From: Gracilaria domingensis
Taxonomy: Eukaryota; Rhodophyta; Florideophyceae; Gracilariales; Gracilariaceae
Assembly: GCA_022539475.1 (NCBI GenBank)
Contig: VCMS01000020.1
Location: forward strand, 309,692 to 373,691
Reading direction: 5' to 3'
DNA: 64,000 bases
Notes under the pieces: generated by a model
Told to the model about the DNA's origin: nothing
Seen by the model: only the letters and a program-made list of their open reading frames with translations
Databases searched by the model: none
Shown: one piece after another, positions 1-10,743 of the stretch
How the letters are laid out: each line of letters opens with the position of its first letter
Numbering within the stretch: the stretch's first letter is position 1
Program-made: the position numbers and the translations under genes

Positions 1-1
1 A

Positions 2-325
2 AATATTGAGAAGGTCGTGCCAAACGAATTTGCACAATTCCGCAAGTATGTGTCCTCGACGGAGAACTGGGCCACCCAAATCGCTGCTTCTAAACAGTAC
101 AAAGAATTTGACAATGCTTGGCGTGGCTTCCGTGCGAAGTACAAGGAACTGCACCGATTTGCTGCAGGTCTTGCGACAATTTTCCCTGGTACAGCTACCG
201 TGGAAGCTGATTTCTCAGTCATTAAGTGGGAGAAGGATGAATATCTTCAAGCCCTTACTGATGTCTCCCTTGAAGGCATTCTTCAAGCGAAGCAACACAA
301 GACACTTGTTTCACTCTCAAAGTAG
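2..325 (+). CDS. hAT transposase, C-terminal fragment (cut by window edge)
   Basis: The reading frame is open from the window edge to a TAG at 323-325, so only the last ~107 residues are visible. Near residue 75 the fragment has the hAT C-terminal dimerisation signature: TATVEADFSVIKWEKDEY, followed by a Leu/Thr-rich stretch and SLEGILQAKQ. The Glu of VEADFS corresponds to the third catalytic residue of the D-D-E triad in hAT transposases (VERxFS in most members). The two catalytic Asp residues and the BED finger would lie upstream, outside the window. Whether the whole gene is intact cannot be judged. It is clearly different in sequence from the full hAT transposase at 25.5 kb, so two hAT lineages are present. 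Confidence 0.75.
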   Translation, partial: NIEKVVPNEFAQFRKYVSSTENWATQIAASKQYKEFDNAWRGFRAKYKELHRFAAGLATIFPGTATVEADFSVIKWEKDEYLQALTDVSLEGILQAKQHKTLVSLSK

Positions 326-1140
326 AACCATCAAGTTGAGCACAAACGAAAAGAGTGTTAGGTTGGGTAACATTCAGAACACTTCGTAAACAAAGTGTCT
401 CTATCTTCCTCAAAGCGATTGTAGCAAAGTCCACTGTAGTAGTCTTATCGCCGTTTCATTGGAAGGCGGAGGAGCGACGTACAGTGAAGTGGCGGCGCCC
501 GTTGTGGAGCCAAATGTCTGCATGGCTTGGCGGTGCGGTGGCGTTGTGTAGCAGAGCGAAGCGTAGGGCCAGTTGAAACGCAGTTTAGTACCTCAAACGT
601 TTTAGGGATTGAATACGCTGAAATGTAGCAAAGCGGCTGAACGGCTCAGCCGCAGAGTGGAGCGGCGAAATGGCCACAAATGTTTGCGGAGAAGCCGAGC
701 GGTCTGGGCATTCCATTGCGTGACCTAACAAAGCGACGGTGTAATGTGGCGAATCTAAGCGGCGACGTTGCGTGTAGGCAAAAACGTCAGTTAGGCGCAG
801 TAGAGTAAATAGGAATGGCGGCAGGGTTTAGTAGAAGCACTGCTTGGCTTGGTGAAAGAACGGAAGAGCTGGGAAGTGCGGGAGCAGCGGTGCAGAAAAG
901 TACAGTAAAACAGCCCTACTGCAACGGTAGAATTGCTTTGTGGAGCGGTAAAGCGTACAAATGTGTTGGAGATGTGAAAGTATGGCGATGAAATGTACAG
1001 AGAGAGGCAGGCGAGAGAACGGTGATGGGGCCTTGCAACGCTGCGAAGAAGTGAGTGGGAGCTGTAGAGCAAAACGTCCTTTGTGGGGATGCACCGAGTT
1101 TTTTTTCATAGTTTGTTGATCCGTTACCGGCTTTGACACC
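326..1140. other. Non-coding, purine/GC-skewed degenerate repeat tract
   Basis: I see no credible gene. The tract is built from loose variants of GGAGCGGC, AAAGCGGC and GTGGAGCGG. The same word family returns at about 2.82-3.6 kb (for example GTGGAGCGGTAAAG in both), which suggests dispersed or decayed tandem repeats. Frames open on both strands are explained by the skewed composition. Confidence 0.5.
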
Positions 1141-2485
1141 TCAGGTTATGAGAGGCTACTGTGGTAGTGGCCCTATTTTGGGGTATGCCTAGGAAGGGTA
1201 GTATTTCTGCACACGTGTGCCAAGTTGGCCCGATAGCGGGTGCGCCGTGGCAAGCCTGCCACGGTTGCACACCTGTAGTGTATTGGCTGGCATCGCCGGA
1301 TACTTAGATATTTAATTGATATTTTCAAGTGCCGTATATAAGTGGCGGCACTTGCCGCCACTGTACGGGAAGTAAACCTCAAGGAGGCTTCTGGTTCTGA
1401 CTTTCTTGCCGCTTGTGAACGGTCTTCGTCCCTTATCAGGCAAGCTGCCACACTTCCGGGCTAGTCATCCGGCCTCTACCACTGAGGAATTCTAGACCGT
1501 CGTTACGGCACCTTTTGTTGTTTCTCTGTTATTATTTCCGTCATACGGCTCTCGTTTCTCTGCCCTGTTATACAGGTTTTTGCCCACTAGTCTCGGGACT
1601 TATTCCCGTTTATCACGAGTCAGTGCTCCGCAGTGCGGCTCGTTTGCAGATCCCTTGTTGCTCCCTACCGTTAGGCTGGATATCTCCACTGGCTGCGGCT
1701 CGTGTAGAGCAAACCCTCCTCAGGGATACCGTTTCGGTAGTGGCAATCATAACTTATGGAGACGCCCATCGATGGGGAACTCGAGGTTATGAGTAGCACG
1801 ATGGCGTGGATCCGGACCCGGAATGTGTACATGTGTACCACTATTTGGTTGTTTGGATGGAGTGAATCTTTTCATACTTTTTAGAAATACCCCGTGGGCT
1901 TTGGTTCGCCACTGTCAGGACTGCCAGGGACGAGAGGTGCACATGAGGTGCTTAGATTATTCCATTATTTAGATATTTTTGATAACCCTCTACAGGGCCG
2001 CTAATTCTACTACTTAGGTGATGGCTCACCGCCATCACCAACCTAGTAAAGGTAACCCGGTGTGCGGATCAATCTATTTCGCCTGCGCGACGACTCCAAC
2101 TCCTCGCGGAGCGAGTTACCGCAGCACGGTCTAGTTATCCCCCGGCTCCAACAAGGAGAGTGCACGCAGTGCATACCATCATTGGTCTTGTTTTTATTTT
2201 GTTTTACTTGTGACTCGTAGAGTGCACACATCTTTGTTACCGGCCGGTACTTTCTCTCCGCCCCAGTACTTGGGTTCGTTTCTGTTCTTTCTTTTGTTTT
2301 TACCATTGGTTTGGTTCATTACCGCATATTTCTGTTTGGTTGTTCCACCTTTGGATGTGTACATTTTGGTACAGATACCGTCATTGGTCAGCTACGATCT
2401 GCACTACTGTGTCCGCCTTTTCTGGCCTTTTTCTCGTTCACGCGTTCTTTGTCAACCCTGTGGTATAGCCTGAAGTCCTCGTGGA
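1141..2485. other. No recognisable gene; possible decayed retroelement terminus
   Basis: Frames on both strands are short and carry no family signature. The stretch contains a TATATAAG at about 1334, a strong 22-bp hairpin next to it (1341-1362) and CACACGTGTG-like E-box palindromes. These are compatible with an LTR or promoter remnant, but no matching second copy was found in the window. Confidence 0.3.
1341..1362. repeat. Short GC-rich inverted repeat
   Basis: Ten-base arms AGTGGCGGCA and TGCCGCCACT are perfectly complementary around a CT spacer. They lie directly downstream of a TATATA box. This could be a hairpin in a transcript leader or a decayed transposon end. Confidence 0.6.
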
Positions 2486-2814
2486 TTTACACCTACACCG
2501 GAGGATACAGGGTGCGCTGTCGCTGTGCAAACCTCTCTTGAGAGCGGGGATTCGAACTGCCGCGGTGGCTTTTCCCTCTCTGGGATTGCTCCACAGCTCG
2601 CTGGAACAACCAGATAACTACTCCGATTCTTCCGCTTCACCTCTGACTGCACGCCCAGATCGGAGCCACCCGGACTTACACCCGGCACCGCGCTGGCTTT
2701 ATCAGAGGGTTCTACTGCTGCATCTACCTCTATAGAGAGCAGGTTTCGAACACTCTGTTGGTGCGCTTTCCACGACGCGGCTTTTGTTCGTCCGTTCGTA
2801 AGATTGCACCACAG
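2486..2814. repeat. Two diverged direct repeats with B-box-like cores
   Basis: Unit 1 (2486-2596) and unit 2 (2675-2814) both begin TTACACC and carry GAGAGC before a TTCGAA core. Both then have a GGCTTTT stretch and end GATTGC-CCACAG. On the minus strand each contains GTTCGAAWCC, resembling an RNA polymerase III B box, with TGGWGCAAT upstream resembling an A box. The flanking bases do not fold into tRNA T-arms, so these are not tRNA genes. A decayed tRNA-derived SINE is possible. Confidence 0.35.
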
Positions 2815-3780
2815 GAGCGGCGGAGCATATAAGCGACGACGCGAAGCAACATGATGGTAGAGCGTCGAAGGGATGCCATGGACCGGCGTTGTTGTAAAAC
2901 AACTGTCTTGTGGAAATGATCGAGAGAACAGCGGAGCAAAGCGGCGAAGCAGCAAAGCGATGCGCAAGCAGAGTAGAGAAGCAGTTGAGAGTTAGAGAGA
3001 CAAGAGAGTAAAGAGTAAGAACGATGTGGGAGGCCGTCTCAAAGTATTCGAGTGATCTAAAGGCAGCTCACTGGAGGCCGGAAGAGGTTTTGTGGAGCGG
3101 TAAAGAGCGAGAGCGAGGCAACGATAGAACAGAGCGGCAGAACGCCGAAACGGTGTTCGCCAGTGGTAAAGTGCCAAACCGGGACATTGGAGTGGCTACA
3201 AGCTGCAAAGTAAAATCAGCGAGTTGGTGAGAGGCGGAAAAGATTGACAAAGCGCCAGAATTCCGGTAGAGATTTGCGGGGTGTTGGTGGATTGGGACGC
3301 CACTTGACAGCTGCGGAACCGTGATCGGTTAGATCAGAAGGTTAGTAAAGCCGGGAGAAGATAGGGTGGACAAGTGGAGCGCTGGAGGTGCGTGGCAATG
3401 GGTCGTCGGTAGAGTGGATCGGCAAAGCGTCGTGGACCTTACGCTGCTTTGCCGCTCCACTAAGACGCACCGCGTCGCTTCCAAGATTTGTTGGGCCTCC
3501 ACGGCGTAGAATGGCAGCGCATTGGGGCAGAAATTCTCCCGCAGAATGGAGTGGCGGCGCGGTGTCGTGGACGCGAGCAACGGACTGGAGCGGCGGCTCA
3601 AAAGGTGTTCGTTTCGGATCAATTCGAAACCGTTTTGAAACTTTATCCGAAAGGAAGTTCATTTCGGATTTTTCGGATTGATCCGAAACGAAAGAGGCCT
3701 GGCGACAAGTGGCGTAGAAATGCAAACATTTAAATAAATTACGAATTCAAAACTGTAAGCCACTCACAAGTTCACAAAGC
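2815..3780. other. Non-coding repeat-rich spacer
   Basis: It resembles the skewed tract at 0.33-1.14 kb, with GAGCGG and AAAGCG words in series. No protein signature was found on either strand. The only structure seen is the inverted repeat at 3607-3692. Confidence 0.45.
3607..3692. repeat. Inverted repeat, 16-17 bp arms
   Basis: The left arm GTTCGTTTCGGATCAAT (3607-3623) is complementary to ATTGATCCGAAACGAA (3677-3692), about 53 bases apart. Further TTTCGGAT and TTCGAAAC words lie in the loop. It could be a small foldback element. No target duplication was identified. Confidence 0.55.
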
Positions 3781-3783
3781 ACC

Positions 3784-3816
3784 ATACGTGTACCACACGT
3801 GTACGACACGTACACC
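3784..3816. repeat. Tandem ACGTGTAC-type palindromic words
   Basis: Three adjacent variants of ACGTGTAC (TACGTGTACC, ACACGTGTAC, ACACGTACAC) form overlapping E-box-like palindromes about 300 bp beyond the 3' end of the Cys-rich gene. Related ACACGTGT hairpins occur in the gypsy element at 36.9-37.0 and 43.2 kb. Confidence 0.4.
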
Positions 3817-4113
3817 AAGATCTTGTGCCGGGGAGGTAATATCGGGGTGATGGCGGAGAGGCGTCGAAGACATGAGAGCACGCGTTGTGGCGCGAGCGCG
3901 GCAGGCAGCAGAACGCCGCTCGCAAAGCGCCGTCGAGGTGAAGCGACGCGCTTCGTTGCCCGAGAGAACGCCGGCGCAACACATTGCTGCTCGACGGAAG
4001 TAGCTGCACACGCTGACTTCGTCCTGGAAATCATCGCGCCGTCTTCTTGTCGGCATGCTGAATCTAACTCGGTTGTGGAACAAACCCTGTGGTGTGTGAA
4101 CATACGCATGCGT

Positions 4114-5561
4114 TTAGAGTCCAACTCGAACGGCCACGCGCAACGCGCCCTCTTCCACCCTCGTGCCGTGCCTCGCCGCGAACGCCGTGTACTGCAGACC
4201 CTCCGTCCTCGACTGCACTCGCAACCCCCTGCTGTAACGCGGGCTATTCACGCGCAGGCTTCGCTTCACACAGCCGACCATGTCGCAGTACGTGTTCATC
4301 ATCATTGCGTCGCCATGAAACAAAACCATATGCCCCGCAGTGGCGCAGCTCTCGTTGGCGTCGCACAGCACCCACGAAAGTGCATGCTTGTCGAACACCA
4401 GCTCGTGCGTCTCGAAATCCGACAGTGCTCGCGCATCTACGCACACAGCAGAGGGCTCATCGTCGTCGGGTTGTAGTGATGGTTCGGGCGTGAAGTCCGT
4501 GCTCGATTGCTCCGATGCGTCGCCCAAAGACTCTGCCGAAGTTTCTGGTGACGATTCGGGAGTAATGTCTTCGTTTGGCTCTATTGACGCTGCCATAGTT
4601 GACGACGGCTCGGTAGATGGCGAAGCAACAGGCGTTGTTGCGGGTGTAGTTGTTGCGGCTGCAGTTGTTGCCGCTGTGGTTGTTGCAGGTAGAGTTGTTG
4701 CAGGTAGAGTTGTTGCAGGTAGAGTTGTTGCAGGTGGATTTGTTGCAGGTGGAGTTGTTTCAGCTGGAGGAGACTCTTGTTCTGTCGGGATTCCAATTGG
4801 ACTTGGCTTGTTCAGAGCTTCACAGAATTGAGACACGCAAACAAGCGGTGATCCAGGTCTAAATTTGCTGCACACCGATCCAGTTTGGCAATCATCATTG
4901 GACGTACAGTCCTCATATGTTTCTGCCTCTGTCGAGGTACAGAATCCAAATGAGCATGTCTCCTCATCTTCACAATCAGCATCTGATTTACACTGGGGTG
5001 ATAGGCAAGTTGAACTCTTGCATGTCCCATCTTCTCCGCAATCGGCGTCGTTGTCGCATACATGCCGGCAAAACCCAAGACTTTGTTCATCCGTAGGAGG
5101 GACACAAGTGTCTGGCAATGTACAATCATCATCCGACTCGCAGTACAAGCCCTTTTGTACGCATAAGCCGAGTGGATTGATCTCAAATTTCGAACAAAGT
5201 TGGTCCTCAGCGCAATCGCGCGAGGTAGTGCACACAGTTTCCTCTGCAACACAGAAGTTGCTAAAGTCTGTCTCAAAGCATACGTGCCCATCCAAGCAGT
5301 CCGCGCTGGTGGTTCAACCTGTACAGAATCCCGATTCGCAAGCAATACAGCCGTGCAGTCAGATTGAGATGTGCACTTTCTCAGCTTTGGGTCAGATTGG
5401 CGCACAAGATGCGGCGGTGGGGCGTCGTGACGAAGAGCTTGATGCTCAACGCGGCGATAGTGCGTCGTTCTGGTATTGATCGGTCGTTCGACGACGGGGT
5501 GAGCAGTGGTGGTGGCCAAGAAAATGAGGAACGTAGCAACAATAGCAGTGAAAACATGCAT
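4114..5561 (-). CDS. Secreted Cys-rich repeat protein with mucin-like linker, frame broken
   Basis: The start at 5561 gives MHVFTAIVATFLIFLATTTA, a clear signal peptide. About seven short disulfide-type units follow, each roughly C-x4-DC-x4-6-C-x-C (for example CTTSRDC, CESDDDC, CDNDADC, CKSDADC). Next is a Thr/Pro/Ala tract made of PATTL units, probably O-glycosylated. A ~110-residue C-terminal domain with LCDANESCATAGHMVLFHG and MMMNTYC ends the protein. The frame changes near 5344, where one extra T in a T run would restore it. An in-frame TGA remains at 5314-5316 inside the first Cys unit, so the gene is either mutated or partly mis-sequenced. The protein is extracellular or wall-associated by architecture. 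I do not recognise a named family. Confidence 0.65.
4676..4768. repeat. 15-bp coding minisatellite
   Basis: About six copies of a 15-base unit related to GTTGTTGCAGGTAGA occur in a row. On the minus strand they encode repeated PATTL in the Thr/Pro-rich linker of the Cys-rich protein. The unit length keeps frame, so copy number can change without breaking the gene. Confidence 0.8.
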
Positions 5562-5632
5562 CTTGTAGTGTGTGCGATGCTCGCGCTGACAATTGTGTTT
5601 CACCGGATTGGTGCTGGATTGGGTGACTGCTC

Positions 5633-6370
5633 TTATACGACTGGGAGTGGCAGCACAACGTTTAGCAACTTTCGTACCCACGGCGCACTAAGCACGCCGT
5701 GCTGCAACAGTCTCCATTGCACCCCGTCTCGCAGCCCGGCATTCACCGCGCATGAAAAGACCATGGACGCGGCGAAAAGTACCGCATAGCTTGGAGCCTG
5801 CCAGCTTTCCGTGACGATCACCAAACCTCCAACCATCGCCGATAGCATTACCTTCGCCAGACTCAACCCTAGCAGTTTTCTCAGCCAGCTGCGTAGCCAC
5901 CATGGGATGCGTCTTCCGCCGCTCGCATTCGGCTCCAGCGGCGAATCGCGCATCATACTGCTTAGCGTGCGTATCGCCCTATCCACATGACGGAGCAAGA
6001 CGGCAGCAAGTGTACTCTTTTCCAGCTCGCCACGGATCGGTACTGTGGCTACTGTGAACTGCTCCCAGCGCGCAATCACCGCCAGCAACTTGTTAGCTTT
6101 GTCATGTGTAGCACGGTGAAGCGCGGCTTTGCGCCCGGCGGAAGCAGAGCAGCCACTTTGGTCGCGACTCGCGTCGCTATCTCCGCCTTCTTGGTTCTCA
6201 TCGCCGCGCCGCTTCGTCTCGTTGAGCAGCATGCTTGCCCAGCTTGCTGTTTCTGCTCTTGCGCAATACCGCATCACGCTTGTACCAGCGACGTGGACAA
6301 GCGCCAGCGCCATGTTGCGTTTCGCTTTGTTGCCGTCGTCGCATTGGCCTGTCGGTGACAATCTCAACAT
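5633..6370 (-). CDS. Membrane protein of unknown function
   Basis: This is a single 245-residue frame starting at ATG 6370, with a second ATG at 6313. The N-terminal two thirds are polar, with a charged RRGDENQEGGDSDAS segment. The C-terminal third has two probable membrane segments: around LAKVMLSAMVGGLVIV, and around YAVLFAASMVFSCAVNAG. A basic-aromatic stretch (RRIPWWLRSWLRK) lies just before the first, as at a membrane interface. It ends 71 bp upstream of the start of the Cys-rich gene on the same strand. No family is recognised. Confidence 0.5.
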   Translation of the reverse strand: MLRLSPTGQCDDGNKAKRNMALALVHVAGTSVMRYCARAETASWASMLLNETKRRGDENQEGGDSDASRDQSGCSASAGRKAALHRATHDKANKLLAVIARWEQFTVATVPIRGELEKSTLAAVLLRHVDRAIRTLSSMMRDSPLEPNASGGRRIPWWLRSWLRKLLGLSLAKVMLSAMVGGLVIVTESWQAPSYAVLFAASMVFSCAVNAGLRDGVQWRLLQHGVLSAPWVRKLLNVVLPLPVV

Positions 6371-8010
6371 TTTTAATGTTGGCAGAGATTAAAAGTTCAA
6401 CATATTTTTTAACGAGAAACTCATATTTCTCGGAAATATGGGGCAAAATCTACTGGTCTACGGAAAACACGTGGTTCAATCAAGCGGCAGCAACAATGAT
6501 AGCCGTCCAATAGAATGCCAAAGGCTCCATACAGCATTTAATTTTTTTCAATTGTAACCTTGGATTAAACGTTTTCGAACTTTTCTTCGAGAAATTGATC
6601 GGAATTTAGAAACAATGTCAAATATGTTCCACCCAGTGTAAAACCAGCGGAAGGGCATGGTGCTGGTGCTAGGCTACAAGGGCACCTCTATCGTCAATGA
6701 TTTACCAATGGTAGAGGCGATTCCACCGCTCTGGTGCGCAACTGAGTGTCGGACGTGTGTTGCTGTGGATCACTCGTATTTGTAAGGCCCCAAGCGTAGC
6801 TTGGCATAGAGGCCATCACGCGCAGGGTAGTGAACTATCGTACAAGGACGTCCAAGAACTGAAGCAAATCTTGTCGACCATTGAAATGTGTTCGTTGAAC
6901 TCGTCAACTCGCAATGGACTTGAACGAGATAGTTTCCAAACCTGCAGAGACTTGTGAAATTGAGATTATATTATGTTATGTTCATTCGACAGATCTATCG
7001 TCGTGTAGCACCAAGCAACGCATTAGAATGGCGTGCTGCGCGTCGACACATTAACTCCAGTTATGTTTATCAAAGAGCGCAATCAGAAATGAAGGAGTCG
7101 TTGAGAATGAGTGGAAGAACTGAGCGTTGGGGAGCTCGGCGAGCGTTGTGGCTCTCAGGTTGAGTTCAGCCATGAAGCGACGAAACAACTGGGAGCTTGT
7201 CAACAAACAAATCAGAGCCACACAGCGCCAACAGCCATCTCCGTCAGGGAATCAGGGAACATTATAATAACCGACGCAGTCGGAAAGGATTGAGAGGGTA
7301 AAGCTCTTGAGCTACGCTCACAAAAACAGGCATCATACAGTGTGTGGCATACGCAGCAGAACGCCGCCTATCTTATTCGGAGGATGAGTCGGGGACCAAC
7401 AGCGATGCAGAGGGCGTGGCAGACGCACTGCTCACGGTGGTGGGCACACTGCAATCACTAACGGCTGGCGGTAACGTGAGGGGCGGCGGCGACTTGACGG
7501 TCTTTAACGCGGCGCGTGGCGCTCTGGGAGGAGTACAACTGTCGGACGGGCGGTGGGACGGTGGCGTAACAGCGGCGGTTGACGACGACGTATTGGTGGC
7601 GGGTGACGACATTTGTGGTCCGCGAGAGTGGCGTCCTCCGTGTGATATTGCTTCCCGTCTCGGTGCCGTTCGGTGTGTAGGCACAAATGTTGGACGCTCC
7701 CGAGCGGCAGGGAGGCCCCTCGCGTTCAAAAACACTTTTTGAGGTGCGGCCAAATGGAACAAAAAAGTGTGCCGCATGTGGCACGTGTTGCGGCGACTTG
7801 GCACTAGGCCTACTTTGCATATTTTCGAAACTTTTTGCCGTGGGACAGTCGGACACGTTGTGAGTCAATTGCGAATTGCACGTGTAACAAAGTACAATAG
7901 CACGCAAACAATTTCAAAACTTATTGGCAAAAATTAGTACTTGCTTTGCCTCTTGCTTGTGGTTGAAGAACAAATCACAAATCGGGATCTACATGATCTA
8001 ATTTCAATAT
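6371..8010. other. Spacer with ambiguous frames at 7.34-7.91 kb
   Basis: 6371-7343 is AT-richer and shows nothing recognisable. From 7344 to 7742 a plus-strand frame of ~130 codons overlaps minus-strand frames of ~145 codons. All are simple in composition (Gly/Val/Ala-rich on one strand, Pro/Ser/Thr-rich on the other). No motif decides between them, so I call none as a gene. Confidence 0.4.
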
Positions 8011-8619
8011 TCATTTCCTTCTATTTCTGCCGAAGCGCCGCACGCGGCAGTTGTACCCAAACGAGCCGGTCGTCTGGCTGGCCGTCCCGGCACCGAGCGG
8101 CCCATCATCGTCAAAGCTTATTCGACAGTCGCCCACATCCGAAAATGAGAACGGGTTTCTTTGCCACACGCAGTACGGGTCGCCCACTCGTAACCCCGAA
8201 AGCGATTTGTCCACACCTTGCAACTCTGGAAACGAGCCAGCCAAAGAAAAGAGCGACGGGTCTCCCACCGCCTGCCTCACGCTTGACTCCTCAAATGTCT
8301 CCGCCGTGAAGAAAGAAAGCGGCATGGCGAACGACTCGTGGATCAGCCCCACCACCGACTCGTTCGTCTCTCTCACCAGTTGTGCCCTCAGGAACAGAAC
8401 CTGATCGTCCAGAATGTATGACGGAGACGTGCTGGACAGCCGTTCATCGAGGCAGAACGGATTCTGCTGGCAGTCCGAGATACACCCAAGAGCCTGCGAG
8501 CACACAATATCGATCTTTGTTGCAACGTATGGGTCTCTACCGGCCCCTTGAGACCGTTCTTGACATACGACACATGCCGATAATGAAAACAACAGTAGCA
8601 GAGCCAGAGAACCTTTCAT
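8011..8619 (-). CDS. Secreted protein, paralogue of the protein at 9360
   Basis: The start at 8619 is chosen because it gives a textbook signal peptide, MKGSLALLLLFSLSACVVCQ. Upstream in-frame codons give only basic sequence. The mature protein is about 180 residues with several Cys residues. It shares FLRxxL, a GLI/FLM-HES/QET block, G(V/I)..L..LRVGD-type residues and a C-V motif with the plus-strand neighbour at 9360-9941. The two genes are divergent, their starts 740 bp apart. The C-terminus is basic (RVRRFGRNRRK). I infer an extracellular protein of a lineage-specific family; the function is unknown. Confidence 0.65.
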   Translation of the reverse strand: MKGSLALLLLFSLSACVVCQERSQGAGRDPYVATKIDIVCSQALGCISDCQQNPFCLDERLSSTSPSYILDDQVLFLRAQLVRETNESVVGLIHESFAMPLSFFTAETFEESSVRQAVGDPSLFSLAGSFPELQGVDKSLSGLRVGDPYCVWQRNPFSFSDVGDCRISFDDDGPLGAGTASQTTGSFGYNCRVRRFGRNRRK

Positions 8620-9359
8620 AACAAATAATGTGCACTTCACACGAGCTTGAGAGCGCGTCTGCGATGTTTGCCTCCTCACAAGCAGTGCCTTCAAGTAGTG
8701 TCCGTATGGGCGAGATGGGCAAAACGAAGCGGCTGCTGAACCATGGCACCGCACTGAATGCGAGGCGAGCTTCAACTATTATGAGGTGCTGTCAGTCGGA
8801 CAGGAGGCGTGCATTGAATCCCACAAAATCATCGTCAGCGCCACTTATCATAGTGCGCGCGATAGCTCTTGAGCTCTGAACGAGCTCGTGATTTGGAGGA
8901 GGCTCTGGTGGATAGCAATGTTACATGATGTTGACGACATGTGCATCCGCCTTCTTGTTTGAGGCTGGTTTCAAACCAATACCGCATTGGGCCAAAACTG
9001 AGATTCTTTTCGGTGAGCTCATGTCCACGTAATATGTTAACTCCTCATGCCATTATACCATAAAAGTGTAACATTATCTACACCACGTCATGTACATAAA
9101 ATCAAAGTTGCTGTCATGCACGGGAAGCCTGACCTAAATCTTTAGCTGAAGGCTTCTGTAGTTGCGAGGGAGGTCTGGATAAGACAGTAGCATCCAGTTT
9201 GTTGCAAAGCTGATCTTTATCCAGTTCCGTTGTCGGAGTTTTGCCCTTGGAAGTACAGACACTTGCTTGATTGTAACGTTCACTACCCTCTCCGAAAATC
9301 CGTCCCTGAGGAAACGAGGCACAAGCTTTTGAACTCACTCTCATAACCGAATTGAAACC
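8620..9359. other. Divergent intergenic region between two secreted-protein genes
   Basis: No gene was seen. By position it should carry the promoters of both flanking genes. A CCATAAAAGTG at about 9058 is the best TATA-like candidate for the plus-strand gene, but it is weak. Confidence 0.35.
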
Positions 9360-9941
9360 ATGGCCAAGATGAAGGATAACGTTTTTGCCACACTTGTGTT
9401 TCTGCATACTCTTACTGCCTTGATCTGTTTATGCCTTGGAGATCAGATAACACCCGAGGAACTTCTAGATCCCGAAATATACGCCGCATGTTTTTGGGGT
9501 TCTTGTATCTCTCCCCCCTATGGAAAAGCTTACTGTTTTGATCGACAAAACGAGCCAATGCCGGAGAATGTGGAAGTCGAAGCTCCTTACAATACTCTTT
9601 TTTTACGCGGAAAACTGATTTCCAAAACAAAACACTCAGCAATCTTCTTGATGCAGGAGACTTATTTGGTGTCGTGGGGTTTCTTTTATTTGAGCATTGA
9701 TGACGAGTGTGACACGACGTTTTGTTCTCTCGAGGAGCTGCGCAACGCAGATCCAGAGATTCGAGGGATCAGAAAAGGGGACAAACTTTGTGTAATACCG
9801 TTGGAATCGTACGAGAGAGGAAGACAATTACCGAACAGTGTGAGGGCTATTGAGGTATCGGACGTATCACCGGGAAATTTTCTTGATTGTTCGCGTAGCG
9901 GCGGTGCTTCTAACATTAGACGCAAGTATTCGTGGTTTTAG
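9360..9941 (+). CDS. Secreted protein, paralogue of the protein at 8011
   Basis: ATG at 9360 (context ACCATGG) opens a 193-residue frame. Its first ~27 residues form a signal peptide (core VFATLVFLHTLTALICLCL). The mature part has eight or so Cys residues. It includes FLRGKLISKTKHSA and IRGIRKGDKLCV, which align with FLRAQLVRETNESV and VDKSLSGLRVGDPYCV of the minus-strand neighbour. That supports duplication with inversion, or two members of a dispersed family. The tail is short and basic. The frame is intact. Function is unknown; secretion is inferred from the signal peptide only. Confidence 0.7.
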   Translation: MAKMKDNVFATLVFLHTLTALICLCLGDQITPEELLDPEIYAACFWGSCISPPYGKAYCFDRQNEPMPENVEVEAPYNTLFLRGKLISKTKHSAIFLMQETYLVSWGFFYLSIDDECDTTFCSLEELRNADPEIRGIRKGDKLCVIPLESYERGRQLPNSVRAIEVSDVSPGNFLDCSRSGGASNIRRKYSWF

Positions 9942-10743
9942 CTAGATACCTTCTGTGAGTAGTAAACGACCCTACATAGGTCTGGGCCTGAAGCCGTTTG
10001 ATTAATGCTTGTGATTGTCTGCGAGGAACTACTTCTGAATTGCTTCTGAACTGCTGCATGCAAAGAACTCTGTTTGAGCAGCAAATTCTGGGATGGCAGA
10101 ACGCCATCTTTCGACAGCAACCTCAGGAATTGTTATCGAGCTGCAAGCAACCGTTGCTCGCTGGCGTTCTGTTTTGGTCCAGCAATTCAGGACAAGCGAC
10201 GCTTTCCGGTGGCTGTTGCTTTCCTTACCGTGCGCAGAAGTCCTTCGAAATCCGTCATACGATACCCCGTGCATGAGATTTCGAAACGCACAGTTCACGA
10301 ATGGCTGCAAATGTTTGCATACGTGGCACTCAGGAAGCATGTCTGGAAGAAATCTCCCAAAGCTCGCAAAACTTGTTCACTCGAATAGATATTGACGGTT
10401 CAGAACTCTCCCCTCAAACGCGTTTCGCCGCGATGGAAGAATCTGTTGTTTGGCAGAACAGAACCTCATTTCCAAGAAGCAGCAATCTCCTTGTTCCTGC
10501 CAACGAGATCGTCGGGCAGGTGCAGCAAGTGCTACATTTTGGATACTCGACATATCTGACAATTCAACGCTTGAACGTTTTCCTTACACGTCTTCCTGGC
10601 AGTTGCAAAGAGTACTGGAAGGCAGCAGCAACGACATATTTGCTGCAATAAATTGGATCGTACATCAATCTGTACTGGATTCACATGGTCAACTTTCCAA
10701 GCACTTCTCCGTTGAGATCCGAACTGGCGGGTGTTCGTACCAT
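9942..10743 (+). other. Upstream region of the membrane protein, partly coding-like
   Basis: 10301-10650 holds an open plus-strand frame starting with ATG at 10301. It would join the membrane-protein frame if one T were missing from a T run near 10542. I cannot tell whether this is a real N-terminal extension. The related protein at 14.8-16.3 kb starts just before its first membrane segment, which argues against one. Confidence 0.3.

Noticed and set aside
2537..2620. Possible tRNA gene around the GGGATTCGAACTGCC word
   Set aside because: The T-arm stem does not pair and no acceptor stem can be formed on either strand.
4340..4831. Plus-strand frame rich in Val/Ala/Gly opposite the Cys-rich gene
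   Set aside because: It is the antisense of the PATTL minisatellite and acidic linker; it has no motif of its own.
5314..5340. A GT...AG stretch that could be a small intron removing the TGA in the Cys-rich gene
   Set aside because: It would be about 19 bp, far below the size of any known spliceosomal intron, and does not cleanly restore the frame.
7344..7907. Candidate gene on either strand, including a CxxC...H...C word on the minus strand
   Set aside because: Low-complexity sequence, competing frames and spacing that does not match a standard zinc knuckle.
10301..10743. N-terminal extension of the three-pass membrane protein
   Set aside because: It needs a frame correction and has no counterpart in the related protein at 14.8-16.3 kb; kept only as an alternative start.
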